Positions 1-13,800 of a DNA stretch of 64,000 nt are shown here, in pieces. The position numbers and the translations under genes are program-made. Position 1 is the stretch's first letter; each line of letters opens with the position of its first letter. The DNA is from Lepidurus packardi (Eukaryota > Arthropoda > Branchiopoda > Notostraca > Triopsidae). Under the pieces are notes generated by a model, which was not told where the DNA came from, did no database searches, and worked only from the letters and a program-made list of their open reading frames with translations. The DNA lies in NCBI GenBank assembly GCA_023053545.1, contig JAKZAN010000001.1, forward strand, positions 372,001 to 436,000, written 5' to 3'.

Positions 1-987
1 CCTCCTACTCCCAGACCGGCAACGAGCCCCAGGCTCAAGAAGAGTCGAGCCGGCCATGGAAAAGTAAACCCGACCGAAACGATAAGCAAGCCAGGAAAAT
101 GACACAATTGGGGGGTGAAAAACGTTGGAAGCTTACCAGATCCAAAGCGCATCGATTCGTGAGTGAACGCTACGCACGTCAAGATGAATACAACTTCACG
201 CGAGTGTTATTTAACCACTAAAATCCAGTAAAATAGCCGCTGCCATCACAACTTTTACCCACACCTAAACTCTGCCGTTCACTGACTGCCAACCGTCCTC
301 CTGGTGGCGCTGGCGCATGCGAATGTGATAATCCGAAAGCCGGCTCCGAACCGCTTTTAAGACACCATCGCTTTTGGACATCTCAAAACGACTCAAAACG
401 CCATGAAATTATTCGGAATCAACATGAGAAGCTCGTTTTTATTACAGTAATACAAGTCATAAGTAATAGCTCGTTCCACTAGCTGCACTGGTGCAATATG
501 TTTGGCAAAAGATAGACATGTTTGACACACCGAGTGCAAAAAATGGGGCACCAGTGGAGCATAAGTAGACGGGTTCGGGTTGTGCAAATTTTGAACGAGT
601 TAGCGATGAAATCATACCCTGGTTTGGCTAAAACATTGTCGAAATTATTGAGCGTACAAAACGGTATAAACATCAATGAGCAAAAGCGAGTTCCGACTAG
701 AATAGACACGTAATATCACACAAGACTTGTCAGACGGAGGCTTTTAGAGCCCCCTAGAGAAAGCTTATTCAACGGAATGTAACGTGAGGAGACACACGGA
801 ATGCGAGACGAGCAGCTGCCAAGTACATACACTAATGACAAAGGAGATCCATACAAATGAGCTTCGAATACTCCGACGACGCCGACCTTGGACTTCACCT
901 GGCTTCCAGCTAGGTATTATTACCAAACAGACACTTCGTATAGCTTCCTTATTTGTGGAGCATGGTTGAGATATTGACGATTCGCAA
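1..987. other. Left-edge region, no firm gene
   Basis: An open frame runs from the window edge to a stop near 219-221 on the + strand, but another + frame is open to about 102 and the minus strand carries a donor-like GTAAGC near 132. I cannot tell which, if any, is coding. The part from about 700 to 987 lies downstream of the minus-strand gene at 988-1717 and is probably its 3' UTR. I see no RNA gene or repeat here. Confidence 0.3.
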
Positions 988-1717
988 TTAGACATCAGCG
1001 ATGGGCATGACTTTCACAGCATGAGGCTCGTACTTTCGCTGCCCTGATGTCACTTCTTCGGGCATTCCGTTCAGTTTCATCGTGTCGTCCTTACCTAAGG
1101 ACATGAAGAGATTAATAGGCTGTATCGCATGTTTCTATGGAAATTGTGGGAACTTTACTGTAAGCTACAATGTCGTTTTTGAGGTAGCGTACACGGCAGG
1201 TCGGGAACAAGGGACATTTGCTCCAGAAGCAGCAAATGCTCACGACGACTGCGGCTATTACGCAGAGTAAGATGACAGCTATAGAAACAAGCATCACGAG
1301 CCTGGAACCAAGTAAGATAGGGCATTAAAAAAGCGCAATTGCCGGTTATAAAGCCGGTCCTTACTGCGATGGGCCCAAATGGCTTGCAGTTAAAACGCAA
1401 CACGAGCTGTTTCGCGTATGGCAGCACTCGACTAGTTCTGGTGAATCATTGGGCCTGGGACACGAGTATGTATTGACTTCTTGGTAAAAAGGCACTGAGC
1501 TTCCGTTCACCATGTGATTGACAACAACTCCCTCAGATACGCAAACTTTGCTGCCTAAAATAGGAAATACGAATCAGTTCTCAAGTATGTGATTTTAATA
1601 CGGATAAATCTTACCTTTTACAGTCAAGAAATGCATGACGCACAAGAACGCAATAAGCATAAGATAATGCCGCTGAGAAAGAGAAAAAACGGTCATTTTG
1701 AGGAGACTTTTTGCCAT
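988..1717 (-). CDS. Shisa-like (STMC6-type) single-pass membrane adaptor
   Basis: Four exons on the minus strand: 1717-1615, 1554-1365, 1301-1159 and 1094-988, giving 180 aa. The introns are 60, 63 and 64 nt, all GT-AG, and every phase matches. Residues ~1-34 form a hydrophobic signal peptide. The ectodomain carries NGS, NDS and NSS glycosylation sequons and six cysteines, the last four as paired Cys-Cys doublets (ECC...SCCV). One hydrophobic transmembrane segment (LVSIAVILLCVIAAVVVSIC) follows, then a ~60-residue cytoplasmic tail ending in IADV. Known of the family: Shisa, WBP1/VOPP1 and CYYR1-type adaptors share this cysteine-doublet pattern next to a single membrane span. Inferred: an adaptor in receptor trafficking or signalling. 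No PPxY motif is visible in the tail, unlike WBP1/VOPP1, so the subfamily is open. If the third exon were read through instead of spliced, a 160-aa form would end at 1112. Confidence 0.72.
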
Positions 1718-3501
1718 TGTTTAAGAGTTTATTTTAGTCAACCACACATCACTCGAGCAAAGCATGAGACTTGAGACTGCCGTGAACTGCGAACGATGAC
1801 CTGATGACCCGTGATCTTGATGACCCGTGAGCTTTAGATGTGGACCTGAAACGTAAGCCGGGACCGACAAGGAACAACGAACTAGTCCCAACGGCTAGCG
1901 GTGGTTTTCGAGAGGACAGACAGAAGGGGTGGAGGCGTGGAGACAGTACGGATAGAAAAGAAATTTCTTGTTTTAATTTCAATTTCAGTTTTTTTTATTT
2001 TATATTCCAATTTATGTCATTTTTATCGTATGAGAGAGACAGCGAATGATTCCAAGTGTATAGAGGCGGGTGGCTAAAGATTAGCATTTAATTAGTTATC
2101 AAAGCGTACAATAAACTACTTTTTTTTAAATTACTGCCTCAGAACCGAAATTGAACCGCACGCAGCAGTCTCGCCATCTATGATTGCTTATAATTTTAAT
2201 GTTTTCTGACGTTGCTTGCCGTAATTGGAGGACACAATCAGATTGTACTTAAATAGACTAAAATTTTTGAGAAAATTCTAGGCAACACTCATTGTGTTCG
2301 ATCAAAGCCCATAGATTAGTGTTCCTAATGGAAACTCTATCCAATCTTTTATGACGATTAATACTGCCCCCATACGAGGTCACTGCAAGCAATTATGCAG
2401 TCTCTCACGCTTTTCCTTATAGGTCAATCAACTTCCGGAACGACTTACCAGAGTCTCGAATACCCAACCAATAAAGAAATAGAATGACAGCAGTCGCCCG
2501 CTTGTTTTGCATGAGAGTCTATTAGAATTTTGCATGAGAGTCTATTTTCCTTTATGCATCCTGTACTTTGGTCAGTGCATACCAAACACTATTTCCGCTT
2601 GACCTTACGAGAATATCGGTAACATCAATGTTGAACAAGGTATACTACATTCAAACTAGACGTTAGAAAAATTGTATACGAGACAACAGGGTTTCTCTTG
2701 GCAAGGGAGAAACGAGATCTTGGGATAATCTTATAGTACGTAAACACACTAGGATCAAACTACTGGGACAATGCCGCCAGAAAGTGACGCCCTGAACATT
2801 TTGCAAAAGAACTCCACCTTCCATCCTTTCTTAAATGCCCCTGATACCTAATACCTGATATATAATGATGATGTGCCCCTGAGTCATAGAAGCTTATTAC
2901 ATTAATTATAATATATTGTAATAACAATTCTGAACGCAATATATGGTGCCAATAAATTCAAAAATGTTGTGTATTCAAGTATTTCTTCAATAAGAACCGA
3001 AACCAAAAGATATTGAACTCAAAACCACCGTGACGCAACCAACAAGGTGGGAGTGCGGGTTGGACAATTGCTCTGGATTGTTGAGAAACTCAACACGTAG
3101 ACAAAGAAAAGGTAGCAATAGCGTCACATTTTTCATAGTAGTGGCAGATAAACGAATAAACTGTATAGGGTGCGCAGAGGAGTGTAAACGGAAAAACTGA
3201 ACTTATGGTTATGTATAACTAATTTAATTTGACTAATATCGGTTAAACATACCACCGTTCACATAAGGGGCAAACATGTTCACGCTACCGTAGTAAAATC
3301 TTGAGCATACGTGCAGGGGAAGTGAATTTATATTTTATATATTAGTAGGATTCTACGTGTATACGTCCCGAGCAATTTTGTGGCTTCTGTGTGAGTCACA
3401 GCTTTCCATAGAATTACGACAGTGTGTGTAAGACTAATCCAGGTGTGTGTTAAGTACATGCAGTTAAGTGTAAAACCGGACAGGAAAGAAACAAAATAAG
3501 A
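1718..3501. other. Intergenic, nothing supported
   Basis: Upstream of the minus-strand Shisa-like gene and the plus-strand SPPL2 gene, so it should contain both promoters. The short open frames here have no coding look and no matching splice sites. A direct repeat of about 20 bp (TTGCATGAGAGTCTATT) occurs near 2507 and 2530. No RNA gene seen. Confidence 0.5.
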
Positions 3502-6500
3502 ATGCTGCGCCAGCAAATGCCATGGTTTACCATATTTTCCCCTTTATTTGCTCTTCAATTGCTTTTCTGCAGCTGCTTGCCTCAGGTACAATCAAAATTA
3601 GAAAAATACTGCGCCTTACTAAAGCTCAATTTCATAGGCAAGCGGCAAATACTTGACAGATCATCAAGCACAGTTAAATGTCCAGAACGCGACTGTAGAC
3701 AGCAGTCTTTGTATTTATTATTACCCCGATCTACACCCTTTAGCCTCAACCCAAAATAACTGCGTGAGTAAACCCTGGAACATTTATTAACAAGAGATTT
3801 TTAACTAATTGGATCCCTTTTCAAGCAGAGCCTCTCCCAAGTTGTCGATTTGCGCATGTGGGATGGTTGCAGCAATCTTTCCTTACCTTTAGTGGAGTTG
3901 GTGAGGAACAAACTAGCGCTCGTGAATAGTACTGTGTGCTCGGTCAACTTTCAGGCCACGCACCTTGAAGTGAACTAGTTTTGTTGAATAAAAAGCAAGA
4001 AAATAATACTTAATTTCTTATTTTTCAGTGGGCTGGAGGCGTAGGCCTGCTCCTAGTCACCCACCAGGTGTTGTGCTTGGATTCGAACCTGACTCTGCCT
4101 ACAAACATCCCGGTCGTTCTCATTGGAGAGAATTCTACTCGCCATTTGCTCGTAATAACCTCGTTTTACTAGCATTAAGATGAGAAAAAAATCGGAAAAA
4201 CCTGTATTTCGTTAGGAATTTGGACTGGAAGCCAGGGTTTGTCTTTGGGTACCCGTTGAAGGGCACTTGGACGTTTCCATGCTGATTATTTGGCTCATGG
4301 CTGTGATAACCATTACGATCGGTGCTTACTGGAGTGGCTTGGTTCGTTACGAGTTGTAAGTTCCTGCTGAACGTGTACTTCTTCGCTCAGTTTTAAACGT
4401 GTCTATTCCATTAGGCAGCAAAGCACGTTTCAAATCCCGGTCTCAGCGATTTCCAATGCAACTCCTGGAACGGGCGACCCAAAGCAAACAGAGGAAGTGT
4501 CCTTGTCGGTGACCCCTGTCTTGGTGGGGTTTTTTGTCGTCTGCATGTGCGGCATGCTCTTGTTGCTCTACTTCTTCTTCTCCTATTTGGGTAGCTTACC
4601 AAACCGTTTGTTAGAAAATGATGTATTTTTGGAATGACATCTTTTTTTGACATCATTTCTTTCTAGTGTATGCCATAATCGGACTGTTTACCATTGCGTC
4701 AACGTCAGCCTTGTACCAGTGTTTGGAGCCGCTGATTCGAAGGCTGCCTGTACTAACCGAACGGTAAATCGAAATGAATGTAATTACGTAATGCCTCAGT
4801 TTCACTTTCGGTTTTCCCAGCATCCCGATGCCGTGTGTCTTTCTGCGAGTAGAAATTCGGCAAGTTTTGCTCTATGGCGGGTGCGTAGCCATGGGCGCGT
4901 GCTGGGTGGTGTACCGCAAAGAGGATTTTGCCTGGATTTTGCAAGATATTCTGGGCATCGCCTTTAGTATCAACATGCTCAAAGTAGTGCGCTTGCCCAG
5001 TCTCAAGATCTGCACGCTGCTCCTCGTTCTGCTCTTCTTCTACGACATTTTCTTCGTCTTCATCACGCCGTATTTCACCAAAGTACGGCTTATGGGGTCC
5101 TATTTCCTATTCCGCGTTTGTTTATGAATTGGTTTGAAGTTGTTTGAAGTTGAGTTCCTAGTTTGGAGTTGAGGGTATTTATTTTCTATTTTTTTCCTAG
5201 AACGGGGAGAGTATTATGGTGGATGTCGCCACTGGCGGCAGTTCCGGCAGCGAGTATGATTACTGTATAGCTAGCAATGGAAGCACGAGCGGCATGACGA
5301 ATGGTAATGGCGGAGCCACCGTAAGCGTGTCCTCGGAGGAGCAGCTGCCGATGGTCTTGCGAGTGCCACGCCTCCTAGCGTCCAGCAACACGGCCTGCAA
5401 CCGGGGCCGCGTGGTTTACTCGCTCTTGGGCTTTGGCGACGTCCTGGTGCCCGGCATGCTGGTCGCGTATTGCCACGGCGTGGATATGGTCACCAACCCG
5501 CGTACCAAAGTCTACTACCTGACGTCTTTACTAGGTAAAGAATACCCTCTCCATCACGCCTCTTTCGTCTTGTTTTCCAGGATCACTCTTCTCATTTTCA
5601 AACCTATTCCTGTATAAAACCTCGTTTTAAAAGACGAAAAAATGCAAAAGCGGGGATAAGATTGTTCCTAATCCTTCGAGACAGTCCAAGCACTTTTACG
5701 AGTGTGGGAACTCGTAATTTTGGATGAATGAGAATGATCAGTAATGAAAATAAAGATAGGGCAGGGGTTCAAAGGGCAGACTGGCTAGTTTGGGTGATTT
5801 ATTCCGTTTCCCTAGGGCAAGTTCAAGGATTAGAAGCGTTTTTTGGGCGATTCTGTGGAAAAGTGACGGGTTTCCTTTTTCTGGTCAGTTCCGATGATGG
5901 CGCCAGACATGTGTGCTGTCTGATATTGCTGTTAACGTTAGACGTACGGTGTCGGCGAGGTCACTTGCCTCTCCCCTTTATGGCAGAAGACTTTGAGCCT
6001 GTTGAGGCTGGAGCAGGGAACTTTTGTTGATAGATGATGGGGCTTGATGAGAGACACAGCTGCGTTGGTGACCTCGTTAAGGAGAGATACTTGAACACAT
6101 AGAAAACGGGGAGCATAACATGGCCTGGCAAATGCCATTACGTTAACACACCCAGATCCGTTTGCCTTTTCCAAATTTGAATTGGTGGTTAATGTTGTCT
6201 TTTTTTTGGGAACTTTATTACTATTCCTGGTTATTTATTTAGCTTTTTGGGGCATTTTAGCGTACGGATTAGGGATGCTGGCGACGTTTGCAGGCTTGTA
6301 CCTGATTGTACCTGACTTTATTACTATTCCTGGTTATTTATTTACCTTTTTTGGGGCATTTTAGCATACGGATTGGGGATGCTGGCGACGTTTGCAGGCT
6401 TGTACCTGATGTCGCAGGCACAACCGGCTTTGTTGTACTTGGTACCTTTCACGTTGGGCGCTGTCGTCGCCTTGGCTGCCGTTCGCAAAGAATTGACACT

Positions 6501-7060
6501 GTTGTGGCACGGAGATGGACAGGTAAGATTTTGTTAAACAAGTTAAATGAAGAATAAATTCCTCTATATTACTGCATTCAAATTGCATTACTGCATTCAC
6601 GCTTGAATTTTCAAGAAATTAAAAAGCGGTTACTATACTTCGATTAAATAGTTAGGCTTACTATATTTCGATTACATAGTTAGGTTGTACAATATTCGTT
6701 TATTTTTAAAACTTTCTCAAATATAGGCTCATTTTAATGAGAGTTTTTTCAATTAAAAGACATAAGGAATAATTGGGCAAATGGGTGTGATTCAAATGGC
6801 CGATTTAGGTATATCAAGTGCTATGGGTCGACATTTGTTAGTCAATTATATGCTGCCTGATAAGCAGTCGTTGGGAAAAGGAAAAGTTAGGAAAAGTGGA
6901 TAGTAATAGTGGATTTTGCTAGGCGTTGGTGGAAGAAAGTCGTCAATTGCGGAGCCAAGTGATGGCACCTGAATTGGAACATGGGTGCACTGGATCGTCT
7001 TCTAGTACGAATTTGAGTTGTCAGATCGAACCCGATCAAGCAGCCTCCCTAATACCCTGA
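3502..7060 (+). CDS. SPPL2: Signal peptide peptidase-like 2, intramembrane aspartyl protease
   Basis: Eleven exons: 3502-3585, 3638-3763, 3826-3969, 4029-4151, 4216-4355, 4415-4590, 4667-4763, 4821-5082, 5201-5534, 6365-6522, 6923-7060; 593 aa, close to human SPPL2B. SPPL2 proteases cut type II membrane protein stubs inside the membrane of endosomes, lysosomes or the cell surface. The protein starts with a signal peptide (LFALQLLFCSCL), followed by a PA-type lumenal domain with cysteines and N-glycosylation sites and then nine membrane segments. The three active-site signatures are present: FFYDIFFVF with the first catalytic Asp (end of exon 8), LLGFGDVLVPG with the second (exon 9), and QPALLYLVP, the PAL motif (exon 10). 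The tail is Ser- and Gln-rich. Exon 3 could instead start at 3829. The intron before exon 10 carries a partial duplicate of that exon (separate entry). Whether it equals SPPL2a, b or c is not meaningful outside vertebrates. Confidence 0.95.
6208..6415 (+). repeat. Tandem duplication of the SPPL2 exon 10 acceptor and 5' half
   Basis: About 100 bp at 6208-6309 is repeated at about 6317-6415. Each copy holds a pyrimidine tract, a GGGGCATTTTAG acceptor and the first ~47 nt of exon 10. The first copy has the same reading phase but runs into a stop at the second copy's acceptor, so it is a decoy or pseudo-exon. The second copy continues into the full exon. The copies differ at only a few bases, so the duplication is young. 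Confidence 0.85.
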
Positions 7061-7802
7061 TACTTTTGCTGCAAGATATTGGCTAAAACCTGCACAGCAA
7101 ACATTTTGCTGACAAACGTATTCTTTTATCATTCCGAACAAGGATGTTCTATCCTTGATAGAACGTCCATACATCCACTGAGCCTGACATAGGTAACATG
7201 TACTAAATTAATCTATAGAAATACAGTTCCAAACCGTTGAATTTCTAAATATATCAGTGGCTCAAACTTCCAAGTGGTTGTGTTTCTCAAGGTACAGTCT
7301 TGTCCATATACTCCCGGGACACTTGATAGACTCCCGAACGCTCTTATGCGTTCATGAGGAAAAATAAAAAAAAAAAAACCTTCAAAATAATGGACACTTT
7401 TTTTCTCACAGAGAGATGAGAAATGCAGGGCAGAAGGGGATGTAATTTCAAATCTCCTCAGTTGCCAGGCCATATGGACCTTCCCTCTTCTCGAAGAAGC
7501 AGAAGAAGAAAGTGGTGTCCAATCGAAAAGGGCGCTGGGCGTGTCCTAGTCCAGCTTGGAGGCGTAGAAGCGTATTTTGAAAGCCCCGAGGCGTCCTGAA
7601 ATGTGGACAGTGAGCCGTCAGGCCTCGTGCACCGCAGGCAGGCCACATTACTTCGGCCTGGGGCTATATGCTCCATTTCACATTCTGAACGTAGTGTTTT
7701 AGTGTGATTTGTGCCAAGTGTAAGCGATTTGAGCCGGCCAAAAAGTGACACAGTGGATCGTGTTGGATTGAATCTTTCCACAGTCAAACTATATCTAGCA
7801 AG

Positions 7803-10800
7803 ATGCGGAGAGGTCGGGCAACAGTGGCCCTAGGATTCGTAGTCCTAGTAGCCACCTGGGCCTGCCTCTGTTCTTCCGCGGAGGCCCAAGATCAAGACGG
7901 GGACGATTATACCTACCCCGAAGAGTACCCTGACTATAACGAGTATCCGGATGAATACGAAGACGGTACATTTTGATAGCTGTTGTTTTTTCCTCTCTTG
8001 TTTTTCGTTCCAATTCACTATTCCATAACGCGACAGGCGAGAACAAGTTGAATTGTTTCAGATTGAAATTGAAGAAATTGTTTCAAATTGAAATTGAAGA
8101 AATTGTGTCAAATGGAAGAAATAACGCTTGTTATTCTTACATAATGGCTCATAGTATGCGAGATGGCTTCTTTTGTAAGTGCAGGGGAAGGGGGAATTGA
8201 AGAAAACTGGCTAACTTGAGTTTGGAAGAAATGCTTGAACGTTGTAGAGAGTGAAAAGTCTTTGTTTGGAGTTGCAGCTGTCGAAGCGTTAACTTGAATG
8301 GCGGAGGTCTCTGTAGGGGCGAGATTCTAATTTGGGAGTGTGTATTCTTAGGGGTTTTGAGGTTAGGAAGTATGATGTCAAAACAAAAAGGGAAAAGAGG
8401 ACAAACCGACGTAACGGGTGAACTGATCTTTTGACTCCAGAAAGAACCGGATTTCTAGGGAATGTTTACTTGGAGTGATCGGGTATCGTGACTCTTCAAC
8501 TTGTTTAAAGTAAAGTCATAACGGTGCAGATTAAATATGGGAGTGGGGAGGTTAAAGGTCTCCCACCTACTTACGAGACACAACATATGGAAGAGCTAGA
8601 AGTAGAAATTGACCCGAGGCTATTTCTGATTACACTCCCAGTTATTACTATTAGAATTAGTATTAATTTCTTTAGTTTTCTTTTCACTCTTTCTGTACCC
8701 GGATGGGAATATGGAAGTCGTATGTAACTTTTTATAAGACTTGTTAGAAAACAAGGCAGAAGTATCACTGTTTGGCAAATTGCCTCCGGTAGGGAGAAAG
8801 AGCTAAAAATAGCGTTTCGGCGGTGTGGGAGATTCATAAGGCCGTAACAATGTTTACGTCTTGTTTTTCTTTAATTTCCTGGGTTGTCTTACTGTTATTT
8901 GTGAAAATTTGTAAAGCCTTCGTGTTAATTTCTTAATTATTTTTTCATTATTTCTAGCTGGAAGAGGGAGACCCCGACCTGGCGGCCGAAATGGAAATGG
9001 ACGAGGTATTTGGGCGGGGCATCTTTATTCCAACTTTTTTAAAACTTTTGGCCTTGTATGCACTTGATGGGCCATTTAAAGGACTTTAATGTTTCTCCAG
9101 CCATTTTGAGTCTACGTTCTTTAATGTTTTGAATTTTTTTTTTCACATTACTTGCCAAAATTTACTAGCACAATTCATTCACGCTTTTCCACACACAAAC
9201 TGTTACTCTTTTAGCACCAGCACCTGCTCCTGTACCTGAAGAAGATCGCGAAGAAGGTAAAAGTCTACGTCTGCTTTAGTTTTATGTCTTTTCTTTTGTA
9301 CGTAATGATATTTGCGTTTATTTTTGCTTAACCTTTCTTGTCAACTATACGTTGCACCTTTTTGTGTTAAAAAACAATTCTATGGTTTAAAAAATTAACA
9401 TTAATTGAATGTAAGTTACGAATTAAGCAAACAAACGTTCGAGTTTCACATGTCTTATTCGTCTTTAGCGTCACCAGCGCCAGCAGCGCCTGAACCTGAG
9501 CCAGAAGCGGAAGTAGAGGAACCCGAAGGTAAGGACACTCCGCAATTCAGCAAATTCAATTTTTGAAGCAAATTAGCCTTTTCTTTTACGTTTCTACGCA
9601 GTCTGTTTTTTAGATATTGTTTTTCTTTGTAGTCAAATTATTAAAAATATCTTTTAATGGGAATTATTATTTTAAAAAAAACAACTAATAAAATGGATCC
9701 AGAGTACGAGCCGGAAACTTATCCTGCTCCCGCTCCTCCGACGCAGCCTCCTCCACCGCCTACGACCACTACCACCACCACAACCACCACGCAGGCTCCT
9801 GCGCCAGCGCCAGCGGCGGCTGTGATTCGTCCCGCCCCGTCGTCACCTTTGGTGACGCCCGATACGGGTCGCCCCGGTACGTTTTAACGGTTGCCTTGAC
9901 CAAACGTTTTTTGGCTTGGTTTTGCGGCCATATTGCTTCTCGTACCGCTTATTGTCCTGCTCATGTCTCGGTCTTGGTGTGTCTGTGTTGCCCAGGCTCC
10001 GCCCCTCAGCCCTCCCCTGGCTCATGCACGTTTGAAGACCGCACGTACGCAGATGGCGCTAAGTGGAACCCGGACTCGTGCACGTCTTGTGCTTGTAAAT
10101 CCGGTCGAGTTTCTTGCACTCAACCCACCCAAGGATGTGCAGGTAAGGCCCATAACCAACACGCTAAGCCACGCCCCCTCGCTAGTAATCTGGCTTTTAT
10201 TTATGTCCGTTTTCCTGTGTGTTGTTTGAGCTTTCTGACTGGTGGAAACAACAATTTCGGTGTTACCACTGTAAACTTTGGTTTTAGGAGCATCGAGCTG
10301 CACTGGAGTAGTGTGTCCCCAGGTGGATTGCAGTGGCCAGCAATACATTCCATTAGGCCAGTGCTGTCCCGTCTGCGTGGACGAAGATGATGAAACCGAT
10401 TCTGCCCCAGTAATACATTTCTTTGCTACTCCCAAGCTGGTAGCTAATCCAAATTTTGTATTACTGTGTGTAGACTAGCGGAGGTCGTCCAGGCGCTCCT
10501 CCTCCAGAGGCTGCCATCCCCGGCGAACGCGTAAGTGTACACAATCATCTCTATGCTTTGGGTCTTCATGAAAAAATTAATATTTATTTGTGCCGTTTCG
10601 TAGGGACCGCAAGGTGAACGAGGCAATCCTGGTCGTTCAGGCGAAGCTGGTGAACCTGGTTCTCCCGGTACCCCCGGCATTCCCGGTAGCCCTGGTACTC
10701 CTGGTCCCGTACCTGACATCACTCCTTTCTTGCAACAATTGGCGGCCGTTTCTGCCGGCAACGAGAAGGGACCCTCGAGCGCTCCTGATCCGTTTTCGTA

Positions 10801-13800
10801 CCTACAAGCTCAAGTTGGACCCGTAGGCCCCAGAGGTGTACCCGGTAGGCATTGCTTTCTTCGATACTCGATAAACGAATGCTTTAGAAAAGGAACTCGC
10901 GTTTTTGAATCTTGTATTCTTTCTACAGGTTCCAATGGACCCCAAGGTCCACAGGGATTCCAGGGCCCTCGAGGAGAAGCTGGTGAGGCTGGACCCAATG
11001 GAGCACCCGGTATTGCAGGCCCTCGCGGTCTACCTGGCTTACCCGGCAAAGACGTATGTATCGCTGTATTGTATTATAGTATCGATTAAGTCGTGTATCG
11101 TGCGATATACATTGCCGAATGGACCTAAATTGACAGCCTGGTCTGTCGTGTAAAGTGACGGATCCGTCACTTTAGGAGCTGAGGCAAATTTGACCGAAAA
11201 TCATATCAAGTCAAGACCGAATACCTCCTCACACCCCTGATTCGCTGGTCGCAAATCGATTTGTAACCTGTTTATATCGAAACCATTTGTTACTTTCAAT
11301 ATGAACTTGACTAGTGAAAACAAACATGGCGAACATGAAGAAAACAACAATGAAAGTAGACTTCCGAAGAAGATAAGAACGTTACGAGATTGCTCAAACT
11401 AACCTAACCTAACGTTCTTTGTTTGTGCCAACATAAAGTGAGTAGCTCGTTTTGTGTTTATCTGGCGCCACCATCAGGGGATGTGAAGTGCTATTCGGTC
11501 TGAACTTGATACCGTTTTCAGTCCAATTTGCCTCAGCTCCCTTCCGGAGACTGACGGATCCGTCACTTTACACGACAGACCAAGTTGAAATTGAAGATAC
11601 ATTCAGAACATGTGTTATATGATACATATTTATCAATCCTTTATACTCGAATCAGTGTATTCGCATGAGTTATAAGTATAAAGGTTAAAATATGCCTTTT
11701 TCGCCTTTTCTATAGGGAGATTCTGGTGAAGACGGTCAACCCGGACCCGTTGGAGCCGCTGGACCCCAAGGTCCTCGTGGTTTACCTGGAATGCCTGGAT
11801 TACCTGGAGTTAAAGGTCCGGTATTTTCGTATTTTCGTATTTTCATCTTTAGGACGGGACTAATAGTTTACCGTTACGTTTTGCAGGACACCGAGGTTTC
11901 CCAGGCTTAGATGGAAGCAAAGGAGAACAAGGACCGAGCGGAGACAAGGGTAGCCAAGGATCTCCCGGTGTATCTGGACCCATGGGACCTATGGTACGTT
12001 ATCTACTGCCTTTCGATCCGCTCTTCTTAAAAGTTAACAAAGCGTATGAAACTTAATGTATTCATTCTCAGGGCCCAGCTGGACCCCGAGGCGAACGAGG
12101 CCGAGAAGGACCTCCCGGACCACCTGGATTGCGCGGAATCGACGGATTAGCTGGACCCCCTGGCTCCCCCGTAAGTATCAGCGATACTTTGTTCCTTCTA
12201 CTTTCTTTATAAACTAATTCAGTGAAACTTGGAATCCCGATAAGCTAAATTTGTGTGTACTTTGTTTTAGGGTGCCATCGGCAAATCTGGACCACCCGGA
12301 TTCCCCGGTAGCCCTGGACCTAAGGGAGATATGGGCGGACCCGGACCTAAAGGCAGCCAAGGATTACAAGGTAAGTCACTAGCCTGTACTATTATTGTAT
12401 TATTATTTGTATTTTATTTTTTTTTATTTTTTTATTTATTTATTATTATTTGTATTGTATTATTGTATGTATTGTATGTATTATTACACTATTATTCTTA
12501 TTATTATTAATATTATTATTATTATTACTGTAATTTGATTATTTGATTGATCCTTAAATGTCGTTTCACCCAAATTAGGACCCCGCGGTGAACCCGGCAA
12601 ACCAGGTGTTCCCGGGGAAGCTGGACCTCCAGGTAAATAGCATTTAAAGCTTCTTCTTACTATTTATAGAATAGTAATGCAAACTTGATCCATTACAGGA
12701 CCAACCGGCAAGGATGGTTTGAATGGCGAGAAAGGATCTGCTGGTGAAACTGGTTCGACTGGATCCCCTGGATTCCCCGGCGCACGTGGACCCCCTGGAT
12801 TGGCCGGTAGTCCTGGAGCTGCAGGATCCAAGGGCAATACGGTAAAGATTCGTTTCAATTGAAGCTGGCTTTACCAATTCTTTCAACTTTCTAAATGAAT
12901 ATATTCATTCATATATTCATTTATATTCATTATATTCATTCTAAATGAATATATTCAAGTGCTATTGTTCATTTAAACTTTGATTGAGTCGTTTAGGGAG
13001 AACCTGGAACCCCCGGTATTAAGGGTGACCACGGAATGAAGGGAGAGACTGGAGCTTCCGGACCACGAGGCTTGCCTGGCGCACCCGGAGCTGCTGGTAA
13101 ACGCGGAAAGATTGGACAACGTGGACCTTCTGGATTAATGGGACCTCCTGGTAAGATTACGTTACCCTTTTCTTTTTAGATAAATCTCGGAAATGTGTCT
13201 CCAGTCCTTTTTAATCTTGTTTTCCGTGTCCTGAAGTATGCGCGTTTTTATTCTATTTTATATGGCATATTAACCGTTTTGGATGTATTAAGGTGAGCGA
13301 GGAGCACCCGGTGGCCGAGGATTACCCGGAGCTGACGGACCTTCTGGACCTAAAGGCAGTCCTGGTGACAAGGGACCTCCTGGCGCTGATGGAGCTAAAG
13401 GAAAACAAGGTACACATTGAAATGTACCAAATTTTGTTTGAAACTTGTTTGAAATGCTCTGAAATTTCTGTTGAAATTTGTTTGAAATGCTCTGAAATTT
13501 CTGTTGAAATTTGTTTGAAATGTTCTGAAATTTCTGTTGAAATTTGTTTGAAATGCTCTGAAATTTCTGTTGAAGTTTGTTTGAAATTTCTGCCGCTAGA
13601 TGACGCGTAGTAACTCAATTTTTCTTTATTGTTATGTTAAATAATGCAAGTTTATTATCTTTCCACGCTTAGGCGACCCTGGTCGTCCTGGACCACCTGG
13701 TTTACAGGGATTGCGAGGATTGGCTGGCCGCACCGGACCGACTGGCAAAGTGGGTACTCCTGGTGAGAGGGGTCTTCCTGGCGCTGACGGCAAATCTGGC

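Noticed and set aside
1-221. Partial gene at the left edge
   Set aside because: Two + frames and one minus-strand model are all possible over too short a stretch to choose.
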